Assembly (NCBI GenBank): GCA_023392595.1
Contig: JAEVYU010000024.1
Span: 1-63,810, forward strand
Length of the DNA: 63,810 nucleotides
Direction: 5' to 3'
From: Bacillota bacterium
Lineage (GTDB): Bacteria; Bacillota; UBA4882; UBA8346
Below the pieces are notes generated by a model. That model made no database searches and was not told the DNA's origin. It was given only the letters and a program-made list of their open reading frames with translations. Each line of letters starts with the position of its first letter. The stretch's first letter is position 1. This document shows, in pieces, positions 16,234 through 26,044 of this stretch. A program made the translations under genes and the position numbers.

Positions 16234-17520
16234 TCATTTTTTCACCCAATAGGGATCTTTTTGAAGGGTAGCTTGTTCAATCCGGCGTTTTTGAATATTA
16301 TTCACCACTTGTTTGGGGGTTAAAGCCCCGGCGTACATGGCTTCGATGTCTTTCCCCACGTCCATCCACTGGGAATCGATATATTTGACACCGTATTGCA
16401 TCACCGTGCCCTGTTTGGAATTCTTGAACAAGGCTTGAATATCTGCCGGATACCGGGAAGGGATTTCGGGCCAATTCAAAATCAGGGTCAACGGATCTTG
16501 GTCTTGGCGCATTTGCAGGATATCATGACGAGTGAGAAAGCGGAAATACTGTAAAATTTCCTTTACGTGTTTGCTTTTTTTATTGCCGAATCTGGCGTTA
16601 CCGGCCGGATTCACATTTAAAATCTGATTGTCATTCCAGGGCATGATGAAAAATCCGATATTGGACCCTTTTCCGGGGTAAAGCTGATCCATCTGTTCCC
16701 GCCAACCAAGACCCGCCATGAACATGGCCGCTTTGCCTTCCGCCATGACTTTGTATCCATCATCAAAATTGGCGGTCATAAAATCTTTATTATAAAAGCC
16801 CAAGTCGGCAAATTCTTTAAGCTCGGTCAGGGTTCTCGAAAGTCCGGGAATATCGGTAACCTGAAATTGATTTGTATTTAATTGGTCATATAATTTCGGA
16901 TGGGCCTTTTCATAAATAGTCCCGATTTCAAACAACGGCAAAACCTGATGCCAGCCATTGGCCAGAGCTTCATACACCGGGACTTCACCGGCATCCTTAA
17001 GCGTCTGGCAAACCTTTTTAAACTCCGCATAATTTTTCGGAGGTTCCAGGTTCAACTTTTTAAATAATTCCTTATTGTAATAATAGATCCAGATTTTTAC
17101 CCCGGGGAAAATCGACAAGCCATAAACTTTCCCTTCATAGGAGATACTGGGTAAGAAGACCGGGTCCATCCGGGAAATAAATTTTTCCTTGGAAAGATCG
17201 ATGCAATTCTCGGCGGGGTGAATCCGATCATTCAAACTAAAAGGATCGGCGTCAATCAAAAAAATATCCGGCGCTTCCCCCGAAGCCAGTTTTACTTTTA
17301 ATAAATCCCGCCACTGGGCGTCGGGAACAATCTGGAAATCAATCTTAATACCGGTTTCTTTCTCAAAAACTTTGGCTATTCTTTGGTCTACACCGGAAAT
17401 GGGAACTCCGGCCTGATGGGCCCCGAAGGTAAGCGTCACATTACTCTTGGCGCCATAGGCAATGCCAACCGTGCCGATTCCAACCACCAGGACCAATAAG
17501 ACCAACAATAACTTTTTCAT
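16234..17520 (-). CDS. Sugar ABC transporter substrate-binding protein
   Basis: A 428-residue extracellular solute-binding protein of family 1. Residues 1-23 form a signal peptide without an obvious lipobox cysteine, so membrane attachment is uncertain. The body shows FEKETGIKIDFQIVP, APDIFLIDADP, YYYNKELFKKL and AAMFMAGLGWREQM, standard for oligosaccharide binders. GAGGAGGG precedes the ATG. It is the first gene of importer operon I and faces the YesM-type kinase gene across a 229-bp divergent promoter region. Confidence 0.9.
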   Translation of the reverse strand: MKKLLLVLLVLVVGIGTVGIAYGAKSNVTLTFGAHQAGVPISGVDQRIAKVFEKETGIKIDFQIVPDAQWRDLLKVKLASGEAPDIFLIDADPFSLNDRIHPAENCIDLSKEKFISRMDPVFLPSISYEGKVYGLSIFPGVKIWIYYYNKELFKKLNLEPPKNYAEFKKVCQTLKDAGEVPVYEALANGWHQVLPLFEIGTIYEKAHPKLYDQLNTNQFQVTDIPGLSRTLTELKEFADLGFYNKDFMTANFDDGYKVMAEGKAAMFMAGLGWREQMDQLYPGKGSNIGFFIMPWNDNQILNVNPAGNARFGNKKSKHVKEILQYFRFLTRHDILQMRQDQDPLTLILNWPEIPSRYPADIQALFKNSKQGTVMQYGVKYIDSQWMDVGKDIEAMYAGALTPKQVVNNIQKRRIEQATLQKDPYWVKK

Positions 17521-17749
17521 ACTGTACCCTCCTCTTTCTTCATTTTCGAATCATTTTGGTATCAAAATCAATGCCATTACCGGCTTTTAAAATTTGACAC
17601 CTCCTTTCAAATTGGTTACAATATGATTACATATTCGCTATAGATAGCTTACTAAAGGGCTGCATTTTTTAACATGTACGAAACAGATTTCTTCTTTGCA
17701 CTTTTTTGCCACGTAAACTTAGTTCCAGTCTTTAAGGAATGGTGCCCTC

Positions 17750-19651
17750 ATGAAGATTCGACTCCGGACCATCCGGGCCAATTTGTTTTTTTCTTACTCG
17801 GCCCTGATGATTGTCAGCCTTTTGATATTTGCGGTCTTTTTTTATTACTACACTTCATCCCTACTGAAAACCAGGGCTTCCCAATCCCATCAAAGCCTTT
17901 GCCAATCGATTGGCGAAAAGTTGGATGTAGAAGTCCAAAAAATGAATACGGCTTCGATGAATATTTGTTATTCCAACCTGGTCAAAGAGCGGTTTTACAG
18001 GCACCTGGCCTATAACATCAATCCCGACAGCGAAAACACCGAATTAAAGGTTGAAAAATATTACAATGTCAAGGAATTGATGGACATCTTCATGGCCATC
18101 ATCGGCCCCTCCCAAATGGTCAGTCAAATTAATTTATACGATTTCAACGGCGAAATGGTGGGGGCTGGAATCTCCAATACCGCAACCCAGATCTCTTTGG
18201 CCAAGAAACCCTGGTATCAGAGAGTCCTCGCCCAAAATGGCGACAAATCCATTACCTCCCCCCATCCCGACAACTTGCTGGCCAGGGTGCGCGGGGGAAT
18301 CAACGATGATAGCATCTATGTATCCCTGGGAGTGGGCGATGACAGCCAATACATCTCCCTGTGCCGCGTTTTATATGACCGCAATTGGACCCCGCAGGGA
18401 ATCGTAGAAGTTGAACAGGACTGCGATACGATATTCCATGGTCTTGACGATCTGATGCGCCGGGAATCCGGTAAAAAGTCCCTCTATGTTTTCAACAGCC
18501 AGGGCGAACTGCTCTTTCCCTATAAACACCGAGTTGATTCCCGTTATTACCGCTATCTGCAACTGACCAAAAATAAAAACACCCATGCCGTATCCGCCAC
18601 CATCCGCAGCCCGTTGGATCACAGCCGGGAAATCGTTACCTATAATCGATCGGACTACTCCGGCTGGAAAGTGTTAATCGTTGAGTCGCAACGCCTGGTT
18701 CTGGCGCCGGTGGTCACCTTTACCCAAATCGTCTTCTTCAGCTGCATCGGTTTGCTTCTGCTAACGCTGCTTATTTCGTACGGGCTGGCTAAAAAAGTAA
18801 CCACTCCCATCCAAAGCATCCACCGGGCCATTAAAAAACTGGACCTGGACATGGTCTTTGCCCAGACTCAGCCCCGTTTGACCAGTGAGCTGAATGAATT
18901 GGAAGAATTAAACGTGGCCTTTGAAAATATGAGTGTGAAACTGAAACAATCCATGGATGCGCTGTTACTATCCCAATACCAGGAAATCCAGTCCAAAATT
19001 CTGGCCCTCCAAGCTCAGATGAATCCCCATTTTTTATATAACACCCTGGCGATCATGATCATCATGGCGGAAGAAAACATGAATGAGGGCGTCATTACTT
19101 TATGCAAAAACGTCTCCCACATGTTACGGTATATTTCATCCCTTCAATCCCCATTGGTCAAAATCCAAACCGAGCTGGAATATACCGAAAAATACCTGGA
19201 ATGTATGAAGTTCCGCTACCGCAACAACTTATCCTATTCGTTCCAAGTCCAGCCCCAAATGAATGAAATGACGGTCCCGAAATTGCTGGTTCAACCGCTG
19301 GTGGAAAATGCCATCAAGCACGGTACCCGGAACGAACCTCCCTGGAAAATAGAGGTACAGGCTCTTGTTGAAAACGCTCACTGGCGGGTGAGGGTGAAGG
19401 ATAACGGGCCCGGATTTACTCCCGAATCCCTCGCCAATATCCGTCAAAAGATCCGGGAAATTGATGAAAACGGCTTACTCCCAAATTTAGAGCTTAACGG
19501 AATGGGATTATTAAATATTTATATCCGTTTGAAACTGATTTACCATCAACAAATGGTGTTTCAAATCAGGAATTCCGGGGAAGGCGGAAGCGGCGCAACC
19601 GTTGAAATTGGCGGCTTACTTGAAAACACGGAGGTTCAAAATGCAGGATGA
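17750..19651 (+). CDS. YesM family sensor histidine kinase
   Basis: A 633-residue membrane kinase. One membrane helix lies at about 12-34 and a second at about 321-345, enclosing an extracytoplasmic sensor domain of about 285 residues. A HAMP-like region follows, then the phosphoacceptor H427 in QMNPHFLYNT, a His-kinase A variant typical of YesM/LytS proteins. The ATPase part has LVQPLVENAIKHG, DNGPGF and GMGLLNI. Its last 11 bases overlap the response-regulator gene. With its partner it is divergent to importer operon I and probably controls it in response to the imported sugar. Confidence 0.9.
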   Translation: MKIRLRTIRANLFFSYSALMIVSLLIFAVFFYYYTSSLLKTRASQSHQSLCQSIGEKLDVEVQKMNTASMNICYSNLVKERFYRHLAYNINPDSENTELKVEKYYNVKELMDIFMAIIGPSQMVSQINLYDFNGEMVGAGISNTATQISLAKKPWYQRVLAQNGDKSITSPHPDNLLARVRGGINDDSIYVSLGVGDDSQYISLCRVLYDRNWTPQGIVEVEQDCDTIFHGLDDLMRRESGKKSLYVFNSQGELLFPYKHRVDSRYYRYLQLTKNKNTHAVSATIRSPLDHSREIVTYNRSDYSGWKVLIVESQRLVLAPVVTFTQIVFFSCIGLLLLTLLISYGLAKKVTTPIQSIHRAIKKLDLDMVFAQTQPRLTSELNELEELNVAFENMSVKLKQSMDALLLSQYQEIQSKILALQAQMNPHFLYNTLAIMIIMAEENMNEGVITLCKNVSHMLRYISSLQSPLVKIQTELEYTEKYLECMKFRYRNNLSYSFQVQPQMNEMTVPKLLVQPLVENAIKHGTRNEPPWKIEVQALVENAHWRVRVKDNGPGFTPESLANIRQKIREIDENGLLPNLELNGMGLLNIYIRLKLIYHQQMVFQIRNSGEGGSGATVEIGGLLENTEVQNAG

Positions 19652-20399
19652 ACCCATGATCAAAGTTGTGGTTGCGGAAGATGAAGAATTGATTCTCCGT
19701 GATATCGTCAAAAAAATTCATCAAACCGATCCGCAATTCTCCGTGGTTGGACTGGCCCAAAACGGAAAACAAGCCCTGGAAATGGTGGAAAGCTTCTCCC
19801 CGGACCTGTTATTGACCGATATTCGCATGCCGGTCCTTGACGGGCTGGAATTATTGAAAAATGTATCCCTCAATTTCCCTTACATCAAAATGATCATTGT
19901 GAGCGGCTATAGTGAATTTGAGTATGCCAAGCACGCCATTGAATACGGGGTTAACGATTATCTCCTCAAGCCTCTGGAACCGGATGAATTACGAAAGGCT
20001 CTGGCCAAAATAAAAATATCTCTCGACGCGGAGGCTCATTTTCTCAACCGAAAAATTACCAAAAACACTCCCGGCGACAACTCTCCGGAGGAAGTGGCGG
20101 CAATGGTCATCCAGTTCATCAAGGGAAATTTCACGCACGATATCAATCTGAATTCCTTAGCCCAAAGGTTTAATTTCAATGCTTCCTACCTGAGTAAACT
20201 GTTCAAAAAACACTATCAGGAGACTCCGGTCAAATACCTTGCCAATCTACGGATCAATGAAGCGAAGCATTTGTTACGGAGCAGGCCTGAGTTGGATATC
20301 CAAGCTGTCGGCGAACTGGTGGGATATTCCGACCCCTTTTATTTCAGCCGGATTTTTAAACACCTCACCGGTAAGAGCCCATCCGAGTATAGGGAATAA
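19641..20399 (+). CDS. YesN-type response regulator, REC plus AraC HTH
   Basis: About 252 residues, which is short for this group. A receiver domain (6-125) has its phosphorylated aspartate at D60 in LLLTDIRMPVLDG. An AraC-type DNA-binding domain occupies about 150-252, with SLAQRFNFNASYLSKLFKKH and the terminal signature VGYSDPFYFSRIFKHLTGKSP. The start at 19641 has ACGGAGG upstream and overlaps the kinase gene; an earlier in-frame ATG lies deep inside the kinase. It is the cognate regulator of the preceding kinase. Confidence 0.9.
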   Translation: MQDEPMIKVVVAEDEELILRDIVKKIHQTDPQFSVVGLAQNGKQALEMVESFSPDLLLTDIRMPVLDGLELLKNVSLNFPYIKMIIVSGYSEFEYAKHAIEYGVNDYLLKPLEPDELRKALAKIKISLDAEAHFLNRKITKNTPGDNSPEEVAAMVIQFIKGNFTHDINLNSLAQRFNFNASYLSKLFKKHYQETPVKYLANLRINEAKHLLRSRPELDIQAVGELVGYSDPFYFSRIFKHLTGKSPSEYRE

Positions 20400-20521
20400 T
20401 AAAAAACATTAAAAAAGCAGGAAAATGTGAACTACTGAAAAATATATTTAGTAGCTTTCCATTTATTAAAAACCTTTGGATTATTTGGAATAGGTTTTTA
20501 TAATCAAACCGGAGAACTTCT

Positions 20522-21697
20522 ATGAAAGCAACAGATAGCTCTGAAAAGGCTAAAGAATTATTGATGATCACCGAAAAACTGAATCAGATTCATGATCTTG
20601 ATTCCTTGCTCGACCAGCTTCTTTATGAATCCAGAAGATTCACCGGGGCCGATGCCGGCTCCATTTATTTAATCAAAAACGATGTGATGGAATTTAGCTA
20701 TGTGCAAAATGATTCCCTGGCTAAAATCGATCCGCTCCATAACAAAAATATCTATTCTTACTTTACCCTTCCCATTGATAAATTCTCCATCTGCGGTTAT
20801 GTTGCCCTATCCGGTAAAACCCTGATGATTGATGATGTTCACCATCTTCCAAAGTCCGTTCCTTACTCTTTTAATCCCGATTTTGACCGAATTTCAAAAT
20901 ACCGGACCGGTTCCATTTTAGCGATTCCATTGATAACCCGTTTCAGCCAAATCATCGGAGTAATTCAAATCATCAACAAAAAAAACGGCCATGGTTCCAC
21001 GGTTCCCTTTACCGAGGATGATAAAAGCTATATATCTTTTTTTGCCAGCAACGCCACAGCTGCCATTGAACGGGCCGGGATGTTAAGGCAAGTCATTCTC
21101 CGGATGACCAAAATGGCTGAACTCCGGGACCCTAAAGAGACCGGGACCCATGCCAACCGGGTCGGCGCCTATACGATCGAAATCTATAACCGTTGGGCCA
21201 TAAAAAAAGGAATCGCGGAAGAAGAAATCCAACGTCAAAAAGATATTCTGCGGATTGCGGCCATGCTGCATGACGTGGGAAAAGTAGCGGTGTCCGATTT
21301 AATCCTCAAAAAAACATCGGCCCTTACGGATGAAGAATATACAGAGATGAAAAATCATACCCATTGGGGGGCGACCTTGTTTTCGGATTCTCTGTCCGAT
21401 ACGGACCAACTCTCAGCCCTCATTGCATTGACCCATCACGAAAAATGGGACGGCACCGGTTATCCCAGAAATCTGAAAGGGACTGAAATCCCCCTGGCGG
21501 GAAGGATCGTTGCTTTGGCCGATGTATATGATGCGTTGATTTCAAAAAGAATTTACAAAAACCCCTGGGATGAAGGGCGGGTTTTGGATTATATCCAAAA
21601 TCAAAGCGGGATGCATTTTGATCCCGAGGTTGTCGAAGCGTTTATCGATATCTATGATATTATCAAGGCGATCCGGGAGCGCTATCCGGAAAAATAG
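20522..21697 (+). CDS. GAF domain plus HD-GYP phosphodiesterase domain protein
   Basis: A 391-residue cytoplasmic protein. A GAF domain spans about 20-185 (FTGADAGSIYLI, SILAIPLITR). An HD-GYP domain spans about 190-370, with HD at 250-251 (MLHDVGKVAVSD), HH at 305-306 and GYP at 313-315 (DGTGYP). HD-GYP proteins typically hydrolyse cyclic di-GMP (family knowledge). The gene is monocistronic, with CGGAG before the ATG. The GAF ligand is unknown. Confidence 0.9.
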   Translation: MKATDSSEKAKELLMITEKLNQIHDLDSLLDQLLYESRRFTGADAGSIYLIKNDVMEFSYVQNDSLAKIDPLHNKNIYSYFTLPIDKFSICGYVALSGKTLMIDDVHHLPKSVPYSFNPDFDRISKYRTGSILAIPLITRFSQIIGVIQIINKKNGHGSTVPFTEDDKSYISFFASNATAAIERAGMLRQVILRMTKMAELRDPKETGTHANRVGAYTIEIYNRWAIKKGIAEEEIQRQKDILRIAAMLHDVGKVAVSDLILKKTSALTDEEYTEMKNHTHWGATLFSDSLSDTDQLSALIALTHHEKWDGTGYPRNLKGTEIPLAGRIVALADVYDALISKRIYKNPWDEGRVLDYIQNQSGMHFDPEVVEAFIDIYDIIKAIRERYPEK

Positions 21698-21779
21698 TCC
21701 GTTTCGAAAGATTTTTGGACAAGGCGGCGGACATCACCCTACTCGGATCCCATCGTAATTCATTCTCATCCTCATGGGA

Positions 21780-22535
21780 TTACATTTCATCATTAAAACA
21801 TGGGGTCGCTAAAACAATCTGAGTTATCTTTCGCTCTCCATCGTAACGGGTACAAATTTCCACATTAAACTTTTTATTTTCATAGGTGGTGGAGTCTTTT
21901 ATCAGGGGAGTATATCCCTTTTGATTGCTATTTCCTGCGATATAAGAAGAATTGACATATTGCGCTTGCATCTTCTGAAATACACGGCTGGAAAACTCTT
22001 TGATGACATTGGCCGTTAACGCTCCCTTATATTCCCCAAAAAGCATCACTTTTACATGAGGTTCTCCGCCAATCCCAGCAATCAGGGCTTTTAAATGGCT
22101 CACATAACCGCCCACGTCCTTGATGGGTCCAGTCAGGCTGGTATTGATCCCCAGTTGCGTTTCATCGGAGGTTTCATCGCGCATGGATTGAATCGTAAGC
22201 GTCATCACCGTGCCGTCTTTTATTTTATTTTCAAAGGAAGCATAGGTCATTCCGTCCTGCTGGCCGCAAGTGGGTTTTACGCGACTGGTCATCCCCAATT
22301 TCCCCTGCAACTTTTGGGTCAATTCTTTCAGTTCATAGATGCTCATCCACTTCCGATTCAACTGCATCCAAGTCTCGGTCGATACCTCTTTCAGAGGCAC
22401 TCCAACGGCTTTCCACCCGATTTCCAGGGGATATTCCCGCCCAAGTTCACCGGTGGAAATATCGATCAATTTTAAAGAAAACAAGGCTAAAAAACAAAGG
22501 GCCAATGACATTTTGGCTAAAAAGCTTTTTACCAT
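21780..22535 (-). CDS. YwmB family secreted protein
   Basis: A 251-residue protein with an N-terminal signal or anchor helix (about 6-24). The body fits the YwmB (TATA-box-binding-like fold, DUF1779) family found in spore formers: it has a KAVGVPLKEVSTETWMQLN segment, SIYELKELTQKLQGKLG, and a C-terminal domain with EFSSRVFQKMQAQYV. Function is unknown in the family. GGGAGAG precedes the ATG. It is monocistronic, convergent with the HD-GYP gene, and has the 21-nt repeat array upstream. Confidence 0.72.
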   Translation of the reverse strand: MVKSFLAKMSLALCFLALFSLKLIDISTGELGREYPLEIGWKAVGVPLKEVSTETWMQLNRKWMSIYELKELTQKLQGKLGMTSRVKPTCGQQDGMTYASFENKIKDGTVMTLTIQSMRDETSDETQLGINTSLTGPIKDVGGYVSHLKALIAGIGGEPHVKVMLFGEYKGALTANVIKEFSSRVFQKMQAQYVNSSYIAGNSNQKGYTPLIKDSTTYENKKFNVEICTRYDGERKITQIVLATPCFNDEM

Positions 22536-22674
22536 TTTTCTCTCCCTCTAAAAAAACCGTCCTACCTCATTATGGGGAAAAAAAAATGGTAATATACAAT
22601 CATCTGTGAATCCTGTTCCTTTTTCGCCGCTCCAAACCAAACAACAATTCTCTAAAAAATTCACGTTTCTGTAG

Positions 22675-22905
22675 AAAAACATAAAAATAATCGGGGAAAT
22701 GATTTTGTAGCCCAGCAAAACAATATTATCGATGGGAGAAATGATTTTGGGGATCAGAAAAGCAATATTCCCGATGGAAAAAATGGTTTTGCAGCTCACT
22801 AAAACAACATTGTTGATGGGAGAAACCATTTTACAGATGAGTAAAACAATATTACGGATGGAAGAAATGATTTTATCGATCCACAATATCATTTTACCGG
22901 TGATC
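22675..22905. repeat. Tandem repeat, 11 degenerate 21-nt units
   Basis: Eleven consecutive 21-mers without any gap (unit starts 22675, 22696, 22717 and so on to 22885). Two unit types alternate, giving a 42-nt higher-order period: type A resembles AAAACAATATTATCGATGGGA, type B resembles GAAATGATTTTGGGGATCAGA. On the plus strand one frame is open and gives alternating heptapeptides such as KTILSMG and EMILGIR; the minus strand is open as well. No ribosome binding site or start supports translation. The 590-bp region between ywmB and alaS otherwise holds only the alaS terminator. Confidence 0.88.
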
Positions 22906-23061
22906 TTGAATAACCGGATGATTTATCGAAAAGATCATCCGAATATCCGGAAACAAGTGAAATTCTTATCCATAGCATCACAGAGGATCCAGAGTGTACC
23001 CAAGGCCCCCCGGAAGGGATACCCGATTTGTTACATCCAATTTTCTCCGCCAGAACCAAAT

Positions 23062-23097
23062 AAAAAAACAATACCTCCATTCATCCGGCAGGTATTG
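23062..23097 (-). terminator. Rho-independent terminator of alaS
   Basis: On the minus strand CAATACCT pairs with AGGTATTG (arms at 23090-23097 and 23069-23076), followed by seven T residues, 30 bases past the alaS stop. Confidence 0.85.
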
Positions 23098-23126
23098 CTT
23101 TTGAGTTATCCCCTGGCCTTTTAGGA

Positions 23127-25748
23127 TTATTTACCCAACAACTCGCAGACCGTTTTCTTACCGACTTCGAGAGCCTGATTGATTTTGGAGGCGTCTTTGC
23201 CGCCGGCTTGAGCCATATCCGGGCGTCCGCCGCCGCTTCCGCCGGCCTCAGCGGCAACGGCCTTAATTAAGGAACCGGCTTGAATCTTGGATGTTAAATC
23301 TTTGGTTACCCCGACAACGAAGGAGACTTTACCCTCGCTCACCGCCCCCAATATCGCGACGCCGCTACTCATCACATCCCGGAGTTTATCCACGGCATCC
23401 CGTAATTGATCCATCGTAAAACCATCGACCCGGGCCACAATATATTTCCCGGTTCCGCCGGTTTGAACCTGGTTTATCAATTCCCCAATCCGGCCAGACG
23501 CCTGGTCCTGGCTGGCCTTGGCAATTTCCTTTTGAAGTTTGTTATGCTCTTCCAGTAAAATTCCTAATTTCGTAGCCACCTGATGACTTTCGGTCTTCAG
23601 CAACGAACTGACCTCGCCTAAAATAGCCCGTTCCTGGTTATAAAGGGCCAAAGCCCCATCGCCGGTGACCGCTTCGATTCTGCGGATTCCCGTCGCCACA
23701 CTGCTCTCGGAGATAATTCTCATCATACGGATTTGGGCCGTATTGGCAACATGAGTTCCCCCGCAAAGCTCCTGGCTGACAGACCCCATGGTGACTACCC
23801 TGACCTGGTCCCCGTACTTCTCGTCAAAAAGCGCGGTCGCTCCGCCGGAGACAGCATCCCGGTAATCTTTCACCTCGGTGCAAACCGGAATCGCCTGTCC
23901 AATCCTATCATTGACCAACTGTTCAACTTTTTGAAGGTCCCCATCGGATATTCTCTCAAAATGGGTAAAGTCGAACCGTAAACGCTCCGGGGTTACCAAA
24001 GAGCCCGACTGATGAAGATGCTCTCCCAAAACCTTCCGCAAGGCAGCCTGTAAAAGATGGGTAGCGCTATGATTGCAAGCCGTGTCGCGGCGTCTTTTTT
24101 CATTCACCGCCAGTTCAAAACGGCCGGACTTTTCAGGGGTCTTACCATTCTTTTTGATGAAATGAACGATCCGGTCGTTCATTCTTTGGGTATCGACAAC
24201 CGGATATTCAATTCCGCCGGAAACAATTCCGCCCTGGTCGCCGACTTGGCCGCCGGATTCGCCATAAAAGGGCGTTTCTGCGAATACCAGCTGCCAATAT
24301 TCCTGATCCTCGCCGAGAAAGGCCAGAGAGGACTGGAGTTTTAAAGTTTCATAGCCTTTAAAGGCCGAATGAGGTCCTTCCTGAACCGTTTCCCATTTTA
24401 CCAAATCATCGGACATGGTAAATTTCCCGCTCTGTCTGGCTTTGGTTTTTTGACCGGCCATTTCCCGCTCAAAGCCTTCCAGATCGACTGTTAATCCCCG
24501 TTCTTCCGCCATCAACTGGGTAAGATCCAAAGGGAACCCGTAAGTATCATACAATTTAAAAGCATCGGCCCCCGAAACCATCTTGCTTTTCTCCTCCGTC
24601 AAAACGGCCGCAATCTTCTCAAACAGTTCGATTCCATTATCCAAAGTCCGGTTAAAGCCTTCTTCCTCGGCCTTAATCACCATCTGGCAATGTTGTTGTT
24701 GTTTTCTGATTTCCGGGTAAGCGTCCCCCATCGCGGAAACCAATCCCGGCACGACTTTATGCAAAAAAGGTTCCGTCATTCCGAGGTTTCGTCCGAAGCG
24801 GGCCCCGCGCCTTAAAATACGCCGCATGACATAACCGCGGCCCTCGTTGGAAAGCAAAACCCCATCCGCAATTGAAAACGTCAGCGAACGGATATGATCG
24901 GCAATCACCCGCATCGGGACTTGGTTTTCCGGTTTGGAATAACTTTGGCCGGTGACTTCTTCGATAGCCTGAATAATATTCCGGAAAAGATCAATGTCAT
25001 AATTGGACTTTTGGTTTTGGATTACTGAGCAGATCCGCTCAAATCCCATTCCGGTGTCCACATGCTTGCTGGGGAGATCCTCCAATGTTCCATCGGGTTT
25101 GCGGTTGAACTGGATGAATACCAGGTTCCAAAGTTCGATAAAACGGGCGCATCCGGCGTTCACAGCGCAAACATGGCCGGGAATATGGCCCTTGTCACAG
25201 CGTTCAGGTCCCAAATCAATGTGAATCTCCGAACAGGGACCGCAGGGGCCCGTTTCCCCCATTTCCCAAAAGTTTTCTTTCTCTCCGAAACGCATCACAT
25301 GGTCCGGCGCGATATCGGTACAGCTCTTCCAGATATTTTCGGCCTCTTCGTCGGTTTTGTAGACTGTGGCGTATAACTTGTCCTTGGGTAATTTCCAACG
25401 CTCGGTCAGCAACTCCCAAGCCCATGTAATCGCTTCTTTCTTGTAATAATCGCCAAAGGACCAATTGCCCAACATTTCAAAAAAGGTGTGATGGTACGTA
25501 TCCCGTCCCACTTCTTCCAAATCGTTATGCTTGCCGCTGACCCGGATGCATTTTTGAGAGTCGGCGGCCCTTTTGTAGTCTCTGGTTCCCGTTCCCAAAA
25601 ACACATCTTTAAATTGATTCATGCCGGCATTGGTAAAAATTAAAGTCGGATCATTATGGGGAATTACAGAAGCGCTGGGTACAATGGTATGTCCCTTTTC
25701 CCTGAAAAACTCCAGGAATTCCTGGCGAATCTGATTTGCTGTCTTCAA
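23127..25748 (-). CDS. alaS: Alanine--tRNA ligase
   Basis: About 873 residues, the normal full length. The N-terminal catalytic core begins LKTANQIRQEFLEFF. The editing domain carries the zinc motifs CNHSATHLLQAAL and CGGTHVANT. The C-terminal oligomerisation/C-Ala domain ends with GGSGGGRPDMAQAGG. I choose the TTG at 25748, eight bases after TAGGAG and matching the usual AlaRS start; the longer frame from 25799 adds an untypical 17-residue tail. No T-box is visible in its short leader. A TTGATA/TAAAAT promoter candidate lies near 25.87-25.90 kb. Confidence 0.95.
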   Translation of the reverse strand: MKTANQIRQEFLEFFREKGHTIVPSASVIPHNDPTLIFTNAGMNQFKDVFLGTGTRDYKRAADSQKCIRVSGKHNDLEEVGRDTYHHTFFEMLGNWSFGDYYKKEAITWAWELLTERWKLPKDKLYATVYKTDEEAENIWKSCTDIAPDHVMRFGEKENFWEMGETGPCGPCSEIHIDLGPERCDKGHIPGHVCAVNAGCARFIELWNLVFIQFNRKPDGTLEDLPSKHVDTGMGFERICSVIQNQKSNYDIDLFRNIIQAIEEVTGQSYSKPENQVPMRVIADHIRSLTFSIADGVLLSNEGRGYVMRRILRRGARFGRNLGMTEPFLHKVVPGLVSAMGDAYPEIRKQQQHCQMVIKAEEEGFNRTLDNGIELFEKIAAVLTEEKSKMVSGADAFKLYDTYGFPLDLTQLMAEERGLTVDLEGFEREMAGQKTKARQSGKFTMSDDLVKWETVQEGPHSAFKGYETLKLQSSLAFLGEDQEYWQLVFAETPFYGESGGQVGDQGGIVSGGIEYPVVDTQRMNDRIVHFIKKNGKTPEKSGRFELAVNEKRRRDTACNHSATHLLQAALRKVLGEHLHQSGSLVTPERLRFDFTHFERISDGDLQKVEQLVNDRIGQAIPVCTEVKDYRDAVSGGATALFDEKYGDQVRVVTMGSVSQELCGGTHVANTAQIRMMRIISESSVATGIRRIEAVTGDGALALYNQERAILGEVSSLLKTESHQVATKLGILLEEHNKLQKEIAKASQDQASGRIGELINQVQTGGTGKYIVARVDGFTMDQLRDAVDKLRDVMSSGVAILGAVSEGKVSFVVGVTKDLTSKIQAGSLIKAVAAEAGGSGGGRPDMAQAGGKDASKINQALEVGKKTVCELLGK

Positions 25749-25910
25749 TCCATTCACTCCTATATCGGTAATCGGTAAACAGGCCCTTCGGGGGCCCATG
25801 CTACCTAAAACCCTTTTTTAAATTTTTGAATTCCATCTATCCCGAATTTACATAGACTGATCCCATTTTAATAGAAATCAAACCTAATATCAACACCCTT
25901 TTCAAATGAA

Positions 25911-25940
25911 TTGCCAAACCACTAAATTAAGTGGTATAAT
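25911..25940 (+). promoter_or_regulatory. Sigma-A promoter with spacer dyad
   Basis: TTGCCA (25911-25916) and TATAAT (25935-25940) are separated by 18 bases. The spacer holds the inverted repeat CCACT-N6-AGTGG, where a repressor would block RNA polymerase. It drives the small gene at 26045. Confidence 0.65.
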
Positions 25941-26044
25941 TCGCCAAACTTGGGGTCATAATGTAATGAGCGGGATAGGATTGAAATTCCCAGCAATCTA
26001 AAAGGGAATATGAAGTGATTAAAAAATTCAAAGGGGGAGCTGCA

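Noticed and set aside
17674..18015. Plus-strand ORF of 113 codons overlapping the first YesM gene
   Set aside because: A shadow frame of the kinase gene with no family resemblance or ribosome binding site.
22548..23124. Open frames on both strands through the 22.7 kb repeat, as possible genes
   Set aside because: They arise from a 21-nt repeat free of stops in several frames; no ribosome binding site or non-repeat domain supports them.
25749..25830. GGGCC-CCGAA-GGGCC hairpin before alaS as a T-box or attenuator
   Set aside because: No T-box sequence, specifier loop or T-tract is present; the leader is too short.
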